Shown here: positions 1-6,891 of the stretch, piece after piece | Numbering within the stretch: position 1 is the first letter of the stretch | Layout of the letters: each line of letters opens with the position of its first letter | Assembly (NCBI GenBank): GCA_030530185.1 | Contig: JAUMVL010000025.1 | Coordinates: 1-14,018, forward strand | From: Clostridia bacterium | GTDB lineage: Bacteria > Bacillota > Clostridia > Christensenellales > CAG-138 | DNA: 14,018 nucleotides | Direction: 5' to 3' | Notes under the pieces: generated by a model | The model's input: the letters and a program-made list of their open reading frames with translations, nothing else | Databases searched by the model: none | What the model was told of the DNA's origin: nothing | Position numbers and translations under genes: made by a program

Positions 1-910
1 AGTGCCGCCGTGCGGAATCGTCGCTTGCAAGCAGCAGTTCTACTGCCCGCCGTGTGTCTCCCATTCGTCCTGCCGCATTGACCCGCGGTGCGAGCAAAAA
101 CGAAAGCGTCATTTCGGTGACGGCGTTGTCGCCGGCGCCCGCTGCGTCCAAAAGCGCCTGTAAACCGGGTTCTCTGTGAATCAGTCGCATCCCGCGCGCC
201 ACAATCGTGCGATTGAATCCCGTAAGCGGCATGACGTCGGCAACGGTCGCAAGGGCCGCAATGGCCAGAAATCGCTCGGCCGGCTGCCCAAGCGCAATCG
301 CAAGCAGCAAGGCAACCGCGCCGCCACATAGGCTCCGAATTTCTTCCGCCTGTCCTTCGCGCGAGGCGCAGACGACCGCAAGCGCATCGGGCAGCGTTTC
401 GTGACAGCGGTGATGGTCGGTCACGATGACCTTCATGCCAAGCGAGTTTGCCAATGCAATTTCCGCATGCGCCGAAATGCCGTTGTCGACCGTGATCAAA
501 AGCTGCACGCCGCTTTCCGCAATTTGTCGGACACTTTCGGCATGCATCCCGTACCCCTCGCCTGCACGCAGCGGGATATAATAGGACACATCCGCGCCGA
601 GCGTGGCAAGCGTCTGATATAGGATCGTCGTAGCGCAGACGCCGTCCACGTCGTAGTCGCCGTAAATGCAAATCTTCTTTTCCGCGGCAATCGCACTTTT
701 GATCAGCGCTGCCGTGCGATCCATATCCAGCAGCGCGGTCGGATCGGGCAGCGGTTGCCGCTCCGGATGCAAAAAGAGTTCCGCCTGATCCCGCGTCCGA
801 ATGCCGCGCCGCCAAAGCACGCGAAAAAACGGCTCGGAAAAGCCGCATTCCCTTTGAAACGCTTCCCCGTCTGCCGGCTGTGATTCGGTTGTACGCGGTA
901 TCCAATCCAT
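1..910 (-). CDS. recJ: RecJ-like single-stranded-DNA-specific 5'-3' exonuclease, N-terminal part (cut by window edge)
   Basis: The visible 303 residues are the N-terminal DHH phosphoesterase core of a RecJ-type exonuclease, which degrades single-stranded DNA 5'-3' in recombination and mismatch or base-excision repair. I read the metal-binding motifs in order: GDYDVDG (residues 84-90), VDNGI (141-145), TDHH (164-167) and ATVADVMPL (221-229), followed by an NAAGRM motif. The DHHA1 and OB parts lie beyond position 1. The ATG at 910 is preceded by AAGGGAG about 7 nt upstream. The segment before LCGG (about residues 178-195) is short and lacks the usual NP...YPF stretch, so this is a somewhat divergent RecJ; another DHH-family nuclease is possible but less likely. 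The gene lies downstream of ackA in the same orientation, but a terminator separates them. I found no convincing promoter in the 135-bp gap. Confidence 0.9.
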   Translation of the reverse strand, partial: MDWIPRTTESQPADGEAFQRECGFSEPFFRVLWRRGIRTRDQAELFLHPERQPLPDPTALLDMDRTAALIKSAIAAEKKICIYGDYDVDGVCATTILYQTLATLGADVSYYIPLRAGEGYGMHAESVRQIAESGVQLLITVDNGISAHAEIALANSLGMKVIVTDHHRCHETLPDALAVVCASREGQAEEIRSLCGGAVALLLAIALGQPAERFLAIAALATVADVMPLTGFNRTIVARGMRLIHREPGLQALLDAAGAGDNAVTEMTLSFLLAPRVNAAGRMGDTRRAVELLLASDDSARRH

Positions 911-990
911 TCGGCTTCTCCCTTTTGGTTTCTCTCGAAAAAGGCAGGTGTAAAGAGGACTCCTGCTCTGTACGCCTCTCTTTTTCCGAG

Positions 991-1033
991 AACAAAACGA
1001 GGACTGCAAGCGCCGTTTTGACGCTTGCAGTCC
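991..1033 (-). terminator. Rho-independent terminator of pta-ackA
   Basis: A perfect 12-bp stem (GGACTGCAAGCG at 1001-1012 pairing with CGCTTGCAGTCC at 1022-1033) encloses a 9-nt loop. On the minus strand it is followed by TCGTTTTGTT. It begins 12 bp after the ackA stop codon, so it ends the pta-ackA transcript ahead of recJ. The loop contains CAAAACG on the minus strand, complementary to CGTTTTG in the tail, so an alternative pairing is possible. Confidence 0.85.
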
Positions 1034-1045
1034 GAATCCGTTCGG

Positions 1046-2248
1046 TTACAGAGCGATGGCTGCGGTGTCGCGCGCGATCGCGAGTTCCTCATTGGTCGGG
1101 AGCACCATGACCTTGACCTTGCTTTCGGGCTTGGAGAGCACGATCTCCTGGCCGCGCGGCGCGGTACGATTCAGCTCGAAATCGAAGTCGATGCCGAGGA
1201 AATCCATATCCTGCATGATCAGTTCCCGCGTTGCCGCGTCGTTCTCGCCGACGCCCGCCGTGAACACAATGCAGTCCACGCCGTTCATCTCGGCAATATA
1301 CGAACCGATGTAGCGCTTGACACCGAGTGCGAACATATCCAGCGCGAGCTTGGCACGCTCATTGCCCTCGTTTGCCGCATTCCAAAGATCGCGGAAATCG
1401 CTCGAAACGCCGGAGATGCCGAGCATGCCGCTCTTTTTGTTCATCAGCGTATCGGCTTCCTTGATCGAAAGGTTCATCTTATCCATCAGGAACGGGACGA
1501 TGGCCGGGTCAATGCTCCCGCAGCGCGTGCCCATCGGCAAGCCTTCGAGCGGGGTCAGACCCATCGACGTATCAACGCACTTGCCGCCCTTGGAGCAGCT
1601 GACCGAGGATCCGTTGCCGAGATGGCAGGTGATGATCTTGACATCGGGATCGCCCTCCCGGCCGAGGCGCTTGATCGCTTCGCCGGTCACGAACATATGG
1701 CTCGTGCCGTGGAAGCCGTAGCGGCGCACGGAATACTTCTCATACACCTGGTAAGGCAGTGCGTACTGGAACGTTTTTTGTTCCATGCTCATGCCCCATG
1801 CGGTATCGAACACCGCGACCTGCGGCGTGTTCGGCATGGCGGCGCGGCAGGCATTGATGCCCATCAGGTTCGCCGGATTGTGCAGCGGGCCGAGCGGAAT
1901 GACTTCCTCGATCGCCGCAATGCACGCATCGTCCACCAAAGCGGACGCCGTAAAGTTCGGACCGCCGTGGAGCACGCGATGACCCACCGCCGCAACATCA
2001 GCCATATTCTTGATGACACCGATCTTTGCATCGGTCAGTACGGACAGAACGAGTTCGATTGCCTGCTGATGCGTGGGCATCGGTGATTCCTTCTGGAACT
2101 TTTCCCCGCCGGTCGGCTGATAGGTAATTTTACCGTCGATGCCGATCCGCTCACAAAGACCCTTTGCCAGAACGGCCTCGGTATCGATATTGATCAGCTG
2201 ATACTTCAGCGACGAGCTGCCTGCGTTGATGACAAGAATGGTTTTCAT
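1046..2248 (-). CDS. ackA: Acetate kinase
   Basis: This enzyme converts acetyl phosphate and ADP to acetate and ATP, the substrate-level phosphorylation step of acetate fermentation in the cytoplasm. The 400-residue length is normal. It opens with the ASKHA phosphate-binding motif NAGSSSLK (residues 8-15). Further family motifs are GHRVLHGGP, FDTAW with the conserved Asp at 148, RRYGFHGTSH, the HLGNGSS phosphate loop, DTSMGLTPLEGLPMGTR, FTAGVGEN and, near the C-terminus, PTNEELAIARDT. The start at 2248 has an AAGGGAGG ribosome binding site a few bases upstream. It lies 12 bp after the pta stop, so the two form an operon that feeds acetyl phosphate directly between their products. One oddity is that residues 151-154 read WGMS where most acetate kinases have FHQT, next to the catalytic Asp. 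Confidence 0.97.
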   Translation of the reverse strand: MKTILVINAGSSSLKYQLINIDTEAVLAKGLCERIGIDGKITYQPTGGEKFQKESPMPTHQQAIELVLSVLTDAKIGVIKNMADVAAVGHRVLHGGPNFTASALVDDACIAAIEEVIPLGPLHNPANLMGINACRAAMPNTPQVAVFDTAWGMSMEQKTFQYALPYQVYEKYSVRRYGFHGTSHMFVTGEAIKRLGREGDPDVKIITCHLGNGSSVSCSKGGKCVDTSMGLTPLEGLPMGTRCGSIDPAIVPFLMDKMNLSIKEADTLMNKKSGMLGISGVSSDFRDLWNAANEGNERAKLALDMFALGVKRYIGSYIAEMNGVDCIVFTAGVGENDAATRELIMQDMDFLGIDFDFELNRTAPRGQEIVLSKPESKVKVMVLPTNEELAIARDTAAIAL

Positions 2249-2260
2249 GCAATCCTCCCT

Positions 2261-3259
2261 TTACTGAACCTGTGCCTGAACCGCAGTGATCGCAACGACG
2301 GAAACGATATCGTCCACGCTGCAGCCGCGGGAAAGATCGTTGATCGGCGCCGCAAAGCCCTGGCAGATCGGGCCGATTGCCTCGGCGCCCGCCAGACGCT
2401 GCACGAGCTTATAGCCGATGTTGCCCGCCTGCAGATCCGGGAAGATCAGAACGTTTGCCTTGCCCGCGACCGGGGAGCCCGGGCTCTTAAGCTGACCGAC
2501 GGAAGCGACCAGCGCGGCGTCTGCCTGCAACTCGCCGTCCACGTTGAGCTCGGGCGCCAGCTCATGCACAAGGCGCGTCGCTTCGACGACCTTATCGACG
2601 TTCTCATGCTTGGCGCTGCCCTTCGTGGAGAACGACAGCATCGCAATGCGCGGCTCCATGCCGCAGAGCGCCTTTGCGCTTTCGGCGGAGGAAATCGCAA
2701 TCGCAGCCAGCTGCTCGGCAGTCGGATTCGGATTGACCGCGCAGTCCGCGAAGATCAGAAGGCCGTCGTCGCCATACGCCTTGTTCGGCACTTCCATCAC
2801 GAAGCAGCTCGAAACCGTGCTGATGCCCGGCTTGGTCTTGATGATCTGCAGGCCCGGGCGAAGCGTGTTGCCGGTCGTGTTGATCGCGCCGGAGACGAAG
2901 CCGTCCGCCTTCTTGTCCTTAATCATCATCGCCGCATAGAACAGCGGGTTTGCAATCATATCGCGCGCCTTCTCGGGCGTAACGCCCTTGGCCTTGCGCA
3001 TCTCATAGAACCAGTCGCAATAGCGCTCGTAATCGGGCGCGTCAACGGGATTGATTGTATCGATCCCGTCCAAGCTGACGCCGAACTTGTCCGCAACTGC
3101 CTGAATGTCCTCTTTTTTGCCGAACAGGGTCACCTTCGCAAGACCCTCGGCCGTAATGCGTGCCGCTGCCTGAACGGTGCGTTCTTCGGTACCCTCCGGC
3201 AGCAAAATGTGTTTCTGATCCGCTTTTGCTTTTGCCTTGATCGTTTCCATCAATGACAT
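2261..3259 (-). CDS. pta: Phosphate acetyltransferase
   Basis: Pta transfers the acetyl group of acetyl-CoA to phosphate, giving acetyl phosphate for AckA. From the chosen ATG at 3259 the product is 332 residues, the usual length of the short single-domain Pta, with no N-terminal DRTGG or regulatory domain. It begins MSLMETIKAKAK and shows LPEGTEERT, VSGAINTTGNTLRPGLQ, CAVNPNPTAEQLA, MLSFSTKGSAKHENVDKV, DGELQADAALV, LIFPDLQAGNIGYKLVQR and GPICQGFAAPINDLSRG. The reading frame is open upstream to an ATG at 3301, but that start would lie over the promoter; a GGAGG at 3269-3273 sits 9 nt before 3259 and the family's usual N-terminus begins there. An ATG at 3265 is possible but only 3 nt from the GGAGG. 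It is the first gene of a minus-strand operon with ackA. Confidence 0.96.
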   Translation of the reverse strand: MSLMETIKAKAKADQKHILLPEGTEERTVQAAARITAEGLAKVTLFGKKEDIQAVADKFGVSLDGIDTINPVDAPDYERYCDWFYEMRKAKGVTPEKARDMIANPLFYAAMMIKDKKADGFVSGAINTTGNTLRPGLQIIKTKPGISTVSSCFVMEVPNKAYGDDGLLIFADCAVNPNPTAEQLAAIAISSAESAKALCGMEPRIAMLSFSTKGSAKHENVDKVVEATRLVHELAPELNVDGELQADAALVASVGQLKSPGSPVAGKANVLIFPDLQAGNIGYKLVQRLAGAEAIGPICQGFAAPINDLSRGCSVDDIVSVVAITAVQAQVQ

Positions 3260-3268
3260 ACCCATAAA

Positions 3269-3273
3269 CCTCC
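3269..3273 (-). promoter_or_regulatory. Ribosome binding site that sets the pta start
   Basis: GGAGG on the minus strand, 9 nt before the ATG at 3259 and 3 nt before the ATG at 3265. The normal spacing supports 3259 and excludes the far upstream ATG at 3301. Confidence 0.75.
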
Positions 3274-3291
3274 AAAATAAGTTTATAAAAT

Positions 3292-3300
3292 ATTCTACCA
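3292..3300 (-). promoter_or_regulatory. Extended -10 promoter element for pta-ackA
   Basis: The minus strand reads TGGTAGAAT, a TGn-extended -10 box (TAGAAT at 3297-3292). Initiation would fall near 3285, about 12 nt before the pta ribosome binding site. No good -35 box is visible; the region upstream is occupied by the divergent tmcAL promoter. Assigned by eye. Confidence 0.55.
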
Positions 3301-3315
3301 TATATCTCGGAAAAA

Positions 3316-3324
3316 TGGTATAAT
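3316..3324 (+). promoter_or_regulatory. Extended -10 promoter element for tmcAL
   Basis: TGGTATAAT is a consensus TATAAT (3319-3324) with the TGn extension. The position expected for the -35 box (3296-3301, TACCAT) is poor and overlaps the -10 of the divergent pta promoter. The start codon at 3357 and its AGAGGTG ribosome binding site (3345-3351) lie at a sensible distance. Confidence 0.65.
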
Positions 3325-3356
3325 GATTTTAAGATTTTTTCAAAAGAGGTGTCAAT

Positions 3357-4559
3357 ATGCGAGTGGTCGGAATCGTTGCGGAATACAATCCGCTGCATAA
3401 CGGGCATATCTATCACATGGAACAGGCCAAAAAAGCCGCCGAAGCCGATTTTTGCATCATTGCGATGTCGGGAAACTTCGTGCAGCGCGGCGAACCGGCC
3501 TGCGCCGACAAATTCACGCGCGCCGAATGGGCGTTGCGCGCCGGGGCCGACATGATCGTCGAAATTCCGCAGTGCCTTGCCGTTGCGTCCGCCGAGCGGT
3601 ACGCCGAAGGCGCCGTCAAGGTGCTTGCCTCCACAGGCGTTGTCACAGACATTGCGTTCGGTGTGGAAACCGACGACCTGAATGCTCTCTATCGCATTGC
3701 GGACATTCTCGACCGTGAGCCTCCGGCGTTTCGTGCGAATCTCGCCTATCATCTCAAGGAAGGTAAGTCCTATCCGCGTGCGCAGTTCGACGCGCTTGCC
3801 GATCTCGATATTCCGCGAAGCGACATTGCGATTCTGACACAGCCGAACAACATCCTTGCCGTCGAATACATCAAGGCGATCCGAAGAAACGCGCCGCAAA
3901 TCCGCATTCTGCCGATCCGCCGGGTCGGCAACGGCTATAACGATACGCAGCTGTCCGGTGAGCTCTCAAGCGCAACCGCAATCCGGGAAGCGCTGAAAAG
4001 CGGCAACGATGCGGTTCTGTCCGCGATGCCGTTGTTTGTTTCGGGCGCCGCAAAATTCGATTCACAGTTTCCCGTCACGCTCGAAACCTTCGGTCCGCTG
4101 ATTTTGTACCGTCTGCGTTCGATGTCCCTGGACGATCTTTCGAGCCTTCCCGACGTGGCGGAGGGATTTGAACAGGTGCTGGCCCGCGCCGTGCGCACCG
4201 CGCCCGATCTCGCGACGTTTCTCGAATCCGTCAAATCCAAGCGCTACACGATGGCGCGCTGCAAGCGCATCGCCGTGTCGGCGCTGCTGCACATTCAGGC
4301 AGGGCTTGCCGAGGAACTGTTGGACCACCGGGAAAACCTGTACCTGCGGGTTCTCGGCTTTCTCACCCAGTCGCGCGGACTGCTTGCCGCGATGGCAAGC
4401 GTCGGCAGCGCACCGGTGATTTTGCGCAACTCCGATATTGCCGACTGCACTGATACCGCACGGGATTCGCTTGCGATCGACGCGTTCGGCACCGACCTGT
4501 TCGCTTACGTGCTCGGCCGCGAAGTGCATCGCGACGCCATGAGCGCAATTAAGCTGTAA
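3357..4559 (+). CDS. tmcAL: tRNA(Met) cytidine acetate ligase (YlbM/TmcAL family)
   Basis: Family members make N4-acetylcytidine at the wobble position of elongator tRNA-Met, activating acetate with ATP to acetyl-adenylate, unlike the acetyl-CoA-dependent TmcA of E. coli. The 400-residue length fits. The N-terminus reads VVGIVAEYNPLHNGHIYH, with the nucleotidyltransferase HNGH motif at residues 14-17; SGNFVQRGEP and the ADMIVEIP segment follow, both typical of YlbM. SSATAIREAL (about residues 202-211) matches the ISGTxIR-type nucleotide-binding motif. The ATG at 3357 has AGAGGTG 5 nt upstream. It is divergent from pta-ackA, and a terminator follows, so it is probably monocistronic. The neighbours make acetate, the substrate of this enzyme, which suggests a functional link but does not prove one. 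Confidence 0.93.
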   Translation: MRVVGIVAEYNPLHNGHIYHMEQAKKAAEADFCIIAMSGNFVQRGEPACADKFTRAEWALRAGADMIVEIPQCLAVASAERYAEGAVKVLASTGVVTDIAFGVETDDLNALYRIADILDREPPAFRANLAYHLKEGKSYPRAQFDALADLDIPRSDIAILTQPNNILAVEYIKAIRRNAPQIRILPIRRVGNGYNDTQLSGELSSATAIREALKSGNDAVLSAMPLFVSGAAKFDSQFPVTLETFGPLILYRLRSMSLDDLSSLPDVAEGFEQVLARAVRTAPDLATFLESVKSKRYTMARCKRIAVSALLHIQAGLAEELLDHRENLYLRVLGFLTQSRGLLAAMASVGSAPVILRNSDIADCTDTARDSLAIDAFGTDLFAYVLGREVHRDAMSAIKL

Positions 4560-4574
4560 CCGAACCTTTTCCTT

Positions 4575-4607
4575 GCCCGTGCAATCTGTGCGGGCTTTTT
4601 CTTTTTT
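4575..4607 (+). terminator. Rho-independent terminator of tmcAL
   Basis: The hairpin at 4575-4595 has a GCCCG/CGGGC base extended by four more pairs (two of them G-T) and a 3-nt loop. It is followed by TTTTTCTTTTTT. It lies 15 bp after the tmcAL stop codon. Confidence 0.85.
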
Positions 4608-4610
4608 GCA

Positions 4611-4642
4611 TGCAACCTTTTGATACTGGAATTGCTCTATAG
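4611..4642 (+). promoter_or_regulatory. Probable ECF-type promoter of the sigma/anti-sigma unit
   Basis: TGCAACCTTTT (4611-4621) carries the AAC core typical of ECF -35 boxes, and CTCTATAG (4635-4642) is a plausible -10 about 18 nt after the AAC. The site lies between the tmcAL terminator and the sigma gene, as expected for autoregulation. There is no TTGACA/TATAAT pair at housekeeping spacing. Assigned by eye from general ECF promoter architecture. Confidence 0.5.
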
Positions 4643-4661
4643 GGTGTACGATCGAACAACG

Positions 4662-4687
4662 GTTCCCGCCTGCCGGCAAGCGGGAAC
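4662..4687. repeat. Near-perfect 26-bp palindrome in the sigma-factor leader
   Basis: The arms GTTCCCGC (4662-4669) and GCGGGAAC (4680-4687) are exact reverse complements. The centre TGCCGGCA (4671-4678) is itself a perfect palindrome, so only one base pair (4670/4679) is mismatched across 26 bp. In RNA it would be a strong hairpin ending one base before the AAAGGAG ribosome binding site region. There is no T-tract after it, so it is not an intrinsic terminator. It could be a leader control hairpin, an operator or a copy of a dispersed palindromic repeat. Confidence 0.8.
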
Positions 4688-4703
4688 GAAAGGAGCAACT
4701 GCC

Positions 4704-5195
4704 ATGCACAGTCCCAAGGACAAACAATGGTTCACCGACGCGGTGCGTCCGATGCTTGACACGCTTTATCGGGTCGGCTACGCGCTGCTGCAAAGCAACG
4801 CGGATGCGCAGGACGCAGCGCAGGCCGCCGTGGAACGCGCCTATGTCGCGCTCGATTCGCTCAAGGATCGCAGCAAATTCCGCCCGTGGCTGATGACCAT
4901 TTTGAAAAACGAGTGTTATCGGACCCTCCGCGCACGAAAGCGGATGATTCCCTTCGATGATCTGCCCGAAATCGGCACAGAACCGTTCGACGCGCTCGAT
5001 CTGAAAAACGCCTTTTTGCGGCTCTCTCCCGAAAGCCGTCTCGCCGTCACTCTCTATTACTACGAAGGATACAGCATTTGTGAAATCGCATCCGCACTCG
5101 GCGAACCGATCGGAACGGTCAAAAGCCGACTGTCCCGTGCCCGAAAAGCAATGCGTATCGCCCTATCCGATCAGGAGGTTTCCCATGCAAACTGA
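4704..5195 (+). CDS. RNA polymerase sigma factor, ECF/sigma-70 family
   Basis: This 163-residue protein has the two-domain layout of an ECF sigma factor, which directs RNA polymerase to a small set of promoters. Sigma region 2 spans about residues 17-80 (YRVGYALLQSNADAQDAAQ, then FRPWLMTILKNECYRTLRARKR). Region 4 spans about 108-155 (LSPESRLAVTLYYYEGYSICEIASALGEPIGTVKSRLSRARKAMR), with its helix-turn-helix in EIASALGEPIGTVKSRL. The ATG at 4704 is chosen because AAAGGAG lies about 9 nt upstream; the frame is open back to a TTG at 4620, but that would run through the promoter and palindrome. The last 11 bases overlap the next gene, a sign of translational coupling with the anti-sigma factor. 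Target promoters are unknown beyond likely autoregulation. Confidence 0.93.
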   Translation: MHSPKDKQWFTDAVRPMLDTLYRVGYALLQSNADAQDAAQAAVERAYVALDSLKDRSKFRPWLMTILKNECYRTLRARKRMIPFDDLPEIGTEPFDALDLKNAFLRLSPESRLAVTLYYYEGYSICEIASALGEPIGTVKSRLSRARKAMRIALSDQEVSHAN

Positions 5196-6873
5196 AAAAA
5201 GCAATTTCGATATTCTGTTTCCGCCTGTCCCCAATTCGTATCACGACCGAATGGAGCGCATGCTCGACGCGCTGCCCGCCGCTTCCCGCTCCTGCACAAC
5301 CCGCCCTTCCATTCGCCCACTTTCCAAAAAGCAGCTGTTGATTCTGATCGCGGCGATGATCGTCCTTTTGACGGCAAGCACCGCGCTTGCGGTCGGTCTG
5401 TCCCGCATGGAGGAAATGCGTGAAAACGCCAGGCAAACCGTTTCCGGCTATCAATCCGTCCTTGACGGAACCGCAACGGAAGCGCCCGATGAGGGGGATC
5501 CTACTCCATCCTCTTACGTTTCGATGAGCGTCGGCGCTGTCGATGCGGCGTGGCAGCCGGAAGAGATTTACGATCCCGGTGCAACGACCGCGCTCAACGG
5601 TGCGACGCTGCGGCTGCTCTGGCTTGAAACGCACAACCAGCATCCGATGTACGTCGAGTTTCTACTCGAAACGGAGCATCCCGAAGCATACAAGGTTGAG
5701 GAACTGCTGCTCTCGATCAACGGCGGCGAACCGCTGACCGACGAGGACACGCTGCAGCGGAAGGATCCGAACTATGCAGCCGATTCGCACGTCCCGCTTG
5801 CAAGCATGTCGCCGGACAACGCGTTTGACGAAGAAACCAAAACGTATGAACTGTGGTACGCCTGCGGCGAAAATCCGCTGCGGCAGGGAAACGTGCTGAC
5901 GTTCTCCGGTCGGATCAACGGCGAATCGTTCACGCTAACCTATGCGTTGGATGATGCGGAATGGGCGCGGCTGAAGAAGGAAAAAGCCGAAGCGTTCACG
6001 GCTTACGAAACGATGCTGTCCGAAGTGCCCGGCGAAGCAATCCCCGTCGGCGCCACGGCGTGGGGCTACACGGTGACCGAACTTGCGATCAGCGATCACT
6101 GGCTCTACTATGTGGAGGAAACCGAGCCGATATTTTGGCAGACGCACAGCAGTCGTGACATGGCGCAGTTCTATCCCGGCAGTCCCGACCTCGGCTTCTA
6201 CTGTGTAATCGACGGCATGATGAGCGATTTTGACTTTATCAGCGCCGAGGAAAGCGCGGACGGAAGAACCCGCGCGAAGCTGCATCGCACCTACCTTCCT
6301 TATCCCGACGCGCTTCCGAAAGAATCGCTCATCGTCCTGTCCGGCTGTGTGTTCCGCGTCAACTGGGAAACGCATACGGCAACGGTACCGAAGGACGATG
6401 CGGAATACCGTGCCTGGCACGCCGAAAGCGACGCATTGATTCATGCAACCGGCAACTATGACACCGACCGTGTTGCAAAGCCGAACGCAAGCTGCAGTGC
6501 GTTCACGGTGACCGATATCGTGTTTACCGGAGAATTCCTCCCCGGGCAATTCTCGATCGTCCTGCAAACGGACGAATCCGTACCGGATGCACAAGTCGGT
6601 GCGGAACGTCAACCGATCGTCGCCCTCGACGGGCTGACGCTCGAGCAGCTGCATTCCGATACCGACCGCCCGAACCGATTCGACGGCGGCAGTGAAAGCG
6701 GTGATAAACGCAACGGATTTATTTTCCACGCGCCTGCCCTTGCGGCTCTGCCCGATACGTTCACGATGACCGTGACCTGGCGCGGTGAGACCGTTTCGAT
6801 TCCGCTGCAGCGAAGCGACTTTGCGGCAGTGCCGCACAGTTACGCGACATACGGCAAGCTGTTTGACTGGTAA
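5185..6873 (+). CDS. Membrane anti-sigma factor-like protein with large extracytoplasmic sensor region
   Basis: This 562-residue protein is the likely partner of the preceding sigma factor. The ATG at 5185 follows an AGGAGGT at 5173-5179 and overlaps the sigma gene by 11 bp. A cytoplasmic segment of about 50 residues contains VPNSYHDRMERMLDALP, an amphipathic stretch typical of clostridial DUF4179-type anti-sigma proteins; there is no HxxxCxxC zinc motif. One hydrophobic span covers about residues 51-72. The remaining 490 residues should lie outside the cell and look beta-rich, in about three blocks (about 130-260, 280-400 and 435-545). The first and last blocks end in similar strands (LTFSGRINGESFTLTYAL and FTMTVTWRGETVSIPLQ), suggesting related Ig-like domains. 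The ligand and release mechanism are unknown. The pairing is inferred from position and topology. Confidence 0.75.
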   Translation: MQTEKSNFDILFPPVPNSYHDRMERMLDALPAASRSCTTRPSIRPLSKKQLLILIAAMIVLLTASTALAVGLSRMEEMRENARQTVSGYQSVLDGTATEAPDEGDPTPSSYVSMSVGAVDAAWQPEEIYDPGATTALNGATLRLLWLETHNQHPMYVEFLLETEHPEAYKVEELLLSINGGEPLTDEDTLQRKDPNYAADSHVPLASMSPDNAFDEETKTYELWYACGENPLRQGNVLTFSGRINGESFTLTYALDDAEWARLKKEKAEAFTAYETMLSEVPGEAIPVGATAWGYTVTELAISDHWLYYVEETEPIFWQTHSSRDMAQFYPGSPDLGFYCVIDGMMSDFDFISAEESADGRTRAKLHRTYLPYPDALPKESLIVLSGCVFRVNWETHTATVPKDDAEYRAWHAESDALIHATGNYDTDRVAKPNASCSAFTVTDIVFTGEFLPGQFSIVLQTDESVPDAQVGAERQPIVALDGLTLEQLHSDTDRPNRFDGGSESGDKRNGFIFHAPALAALPDTFTMTVTWRGETVSIPLQRSDFAAVPHSYATYGKLFDW

Positions 6874-6891
6874 TACCGCTTTGCATTCCCC

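Noticed and set aside
934..990. Second terminator or control hairpin between ackA and recJ
   Set aside because: Partial pairings exist (for example GCAGG with CCTGC, then CTTTTTC on the minus strand), but the stem is only 5 bp with a large loop, so it is not supported beside the clear 12-bp hairpin.
1025..2086. 353-codon open frame on the plus strand opposite ackA
   Set aside because: Antisense shadow of acetate kinase. The His/Arg/Ala-rich product shows no motif, and it begins inside the terminator hairpin.
3042..3899. 285-codon minus-strand open frame spanning the pta / tmcAL divergent region
   Set aside because: It crosses two predicted promoters and overlaps both real genes in the wrong frames.
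4607..4614. TGCATGCA palindrome after the tmcAL terminator
   Set aside because: An 8-bp palindrome is common by chance and has no partner sites nearby.
4620..4703. N-terminal extension of the sigma factor from a TTG at 4620
   Set aside because: It would translate the promoter and palindrome, has no ribosome binding site, and the ATG at 4704 has AAAGGAG in place.
5080..5184. Upstream start of the anti-sigma gene within the sigma gene
   Set aside because: The extra residues are an out-of-frame reading of sigma region 4. AGGAGGT at 5173-5179 marks the ATG at 5185.
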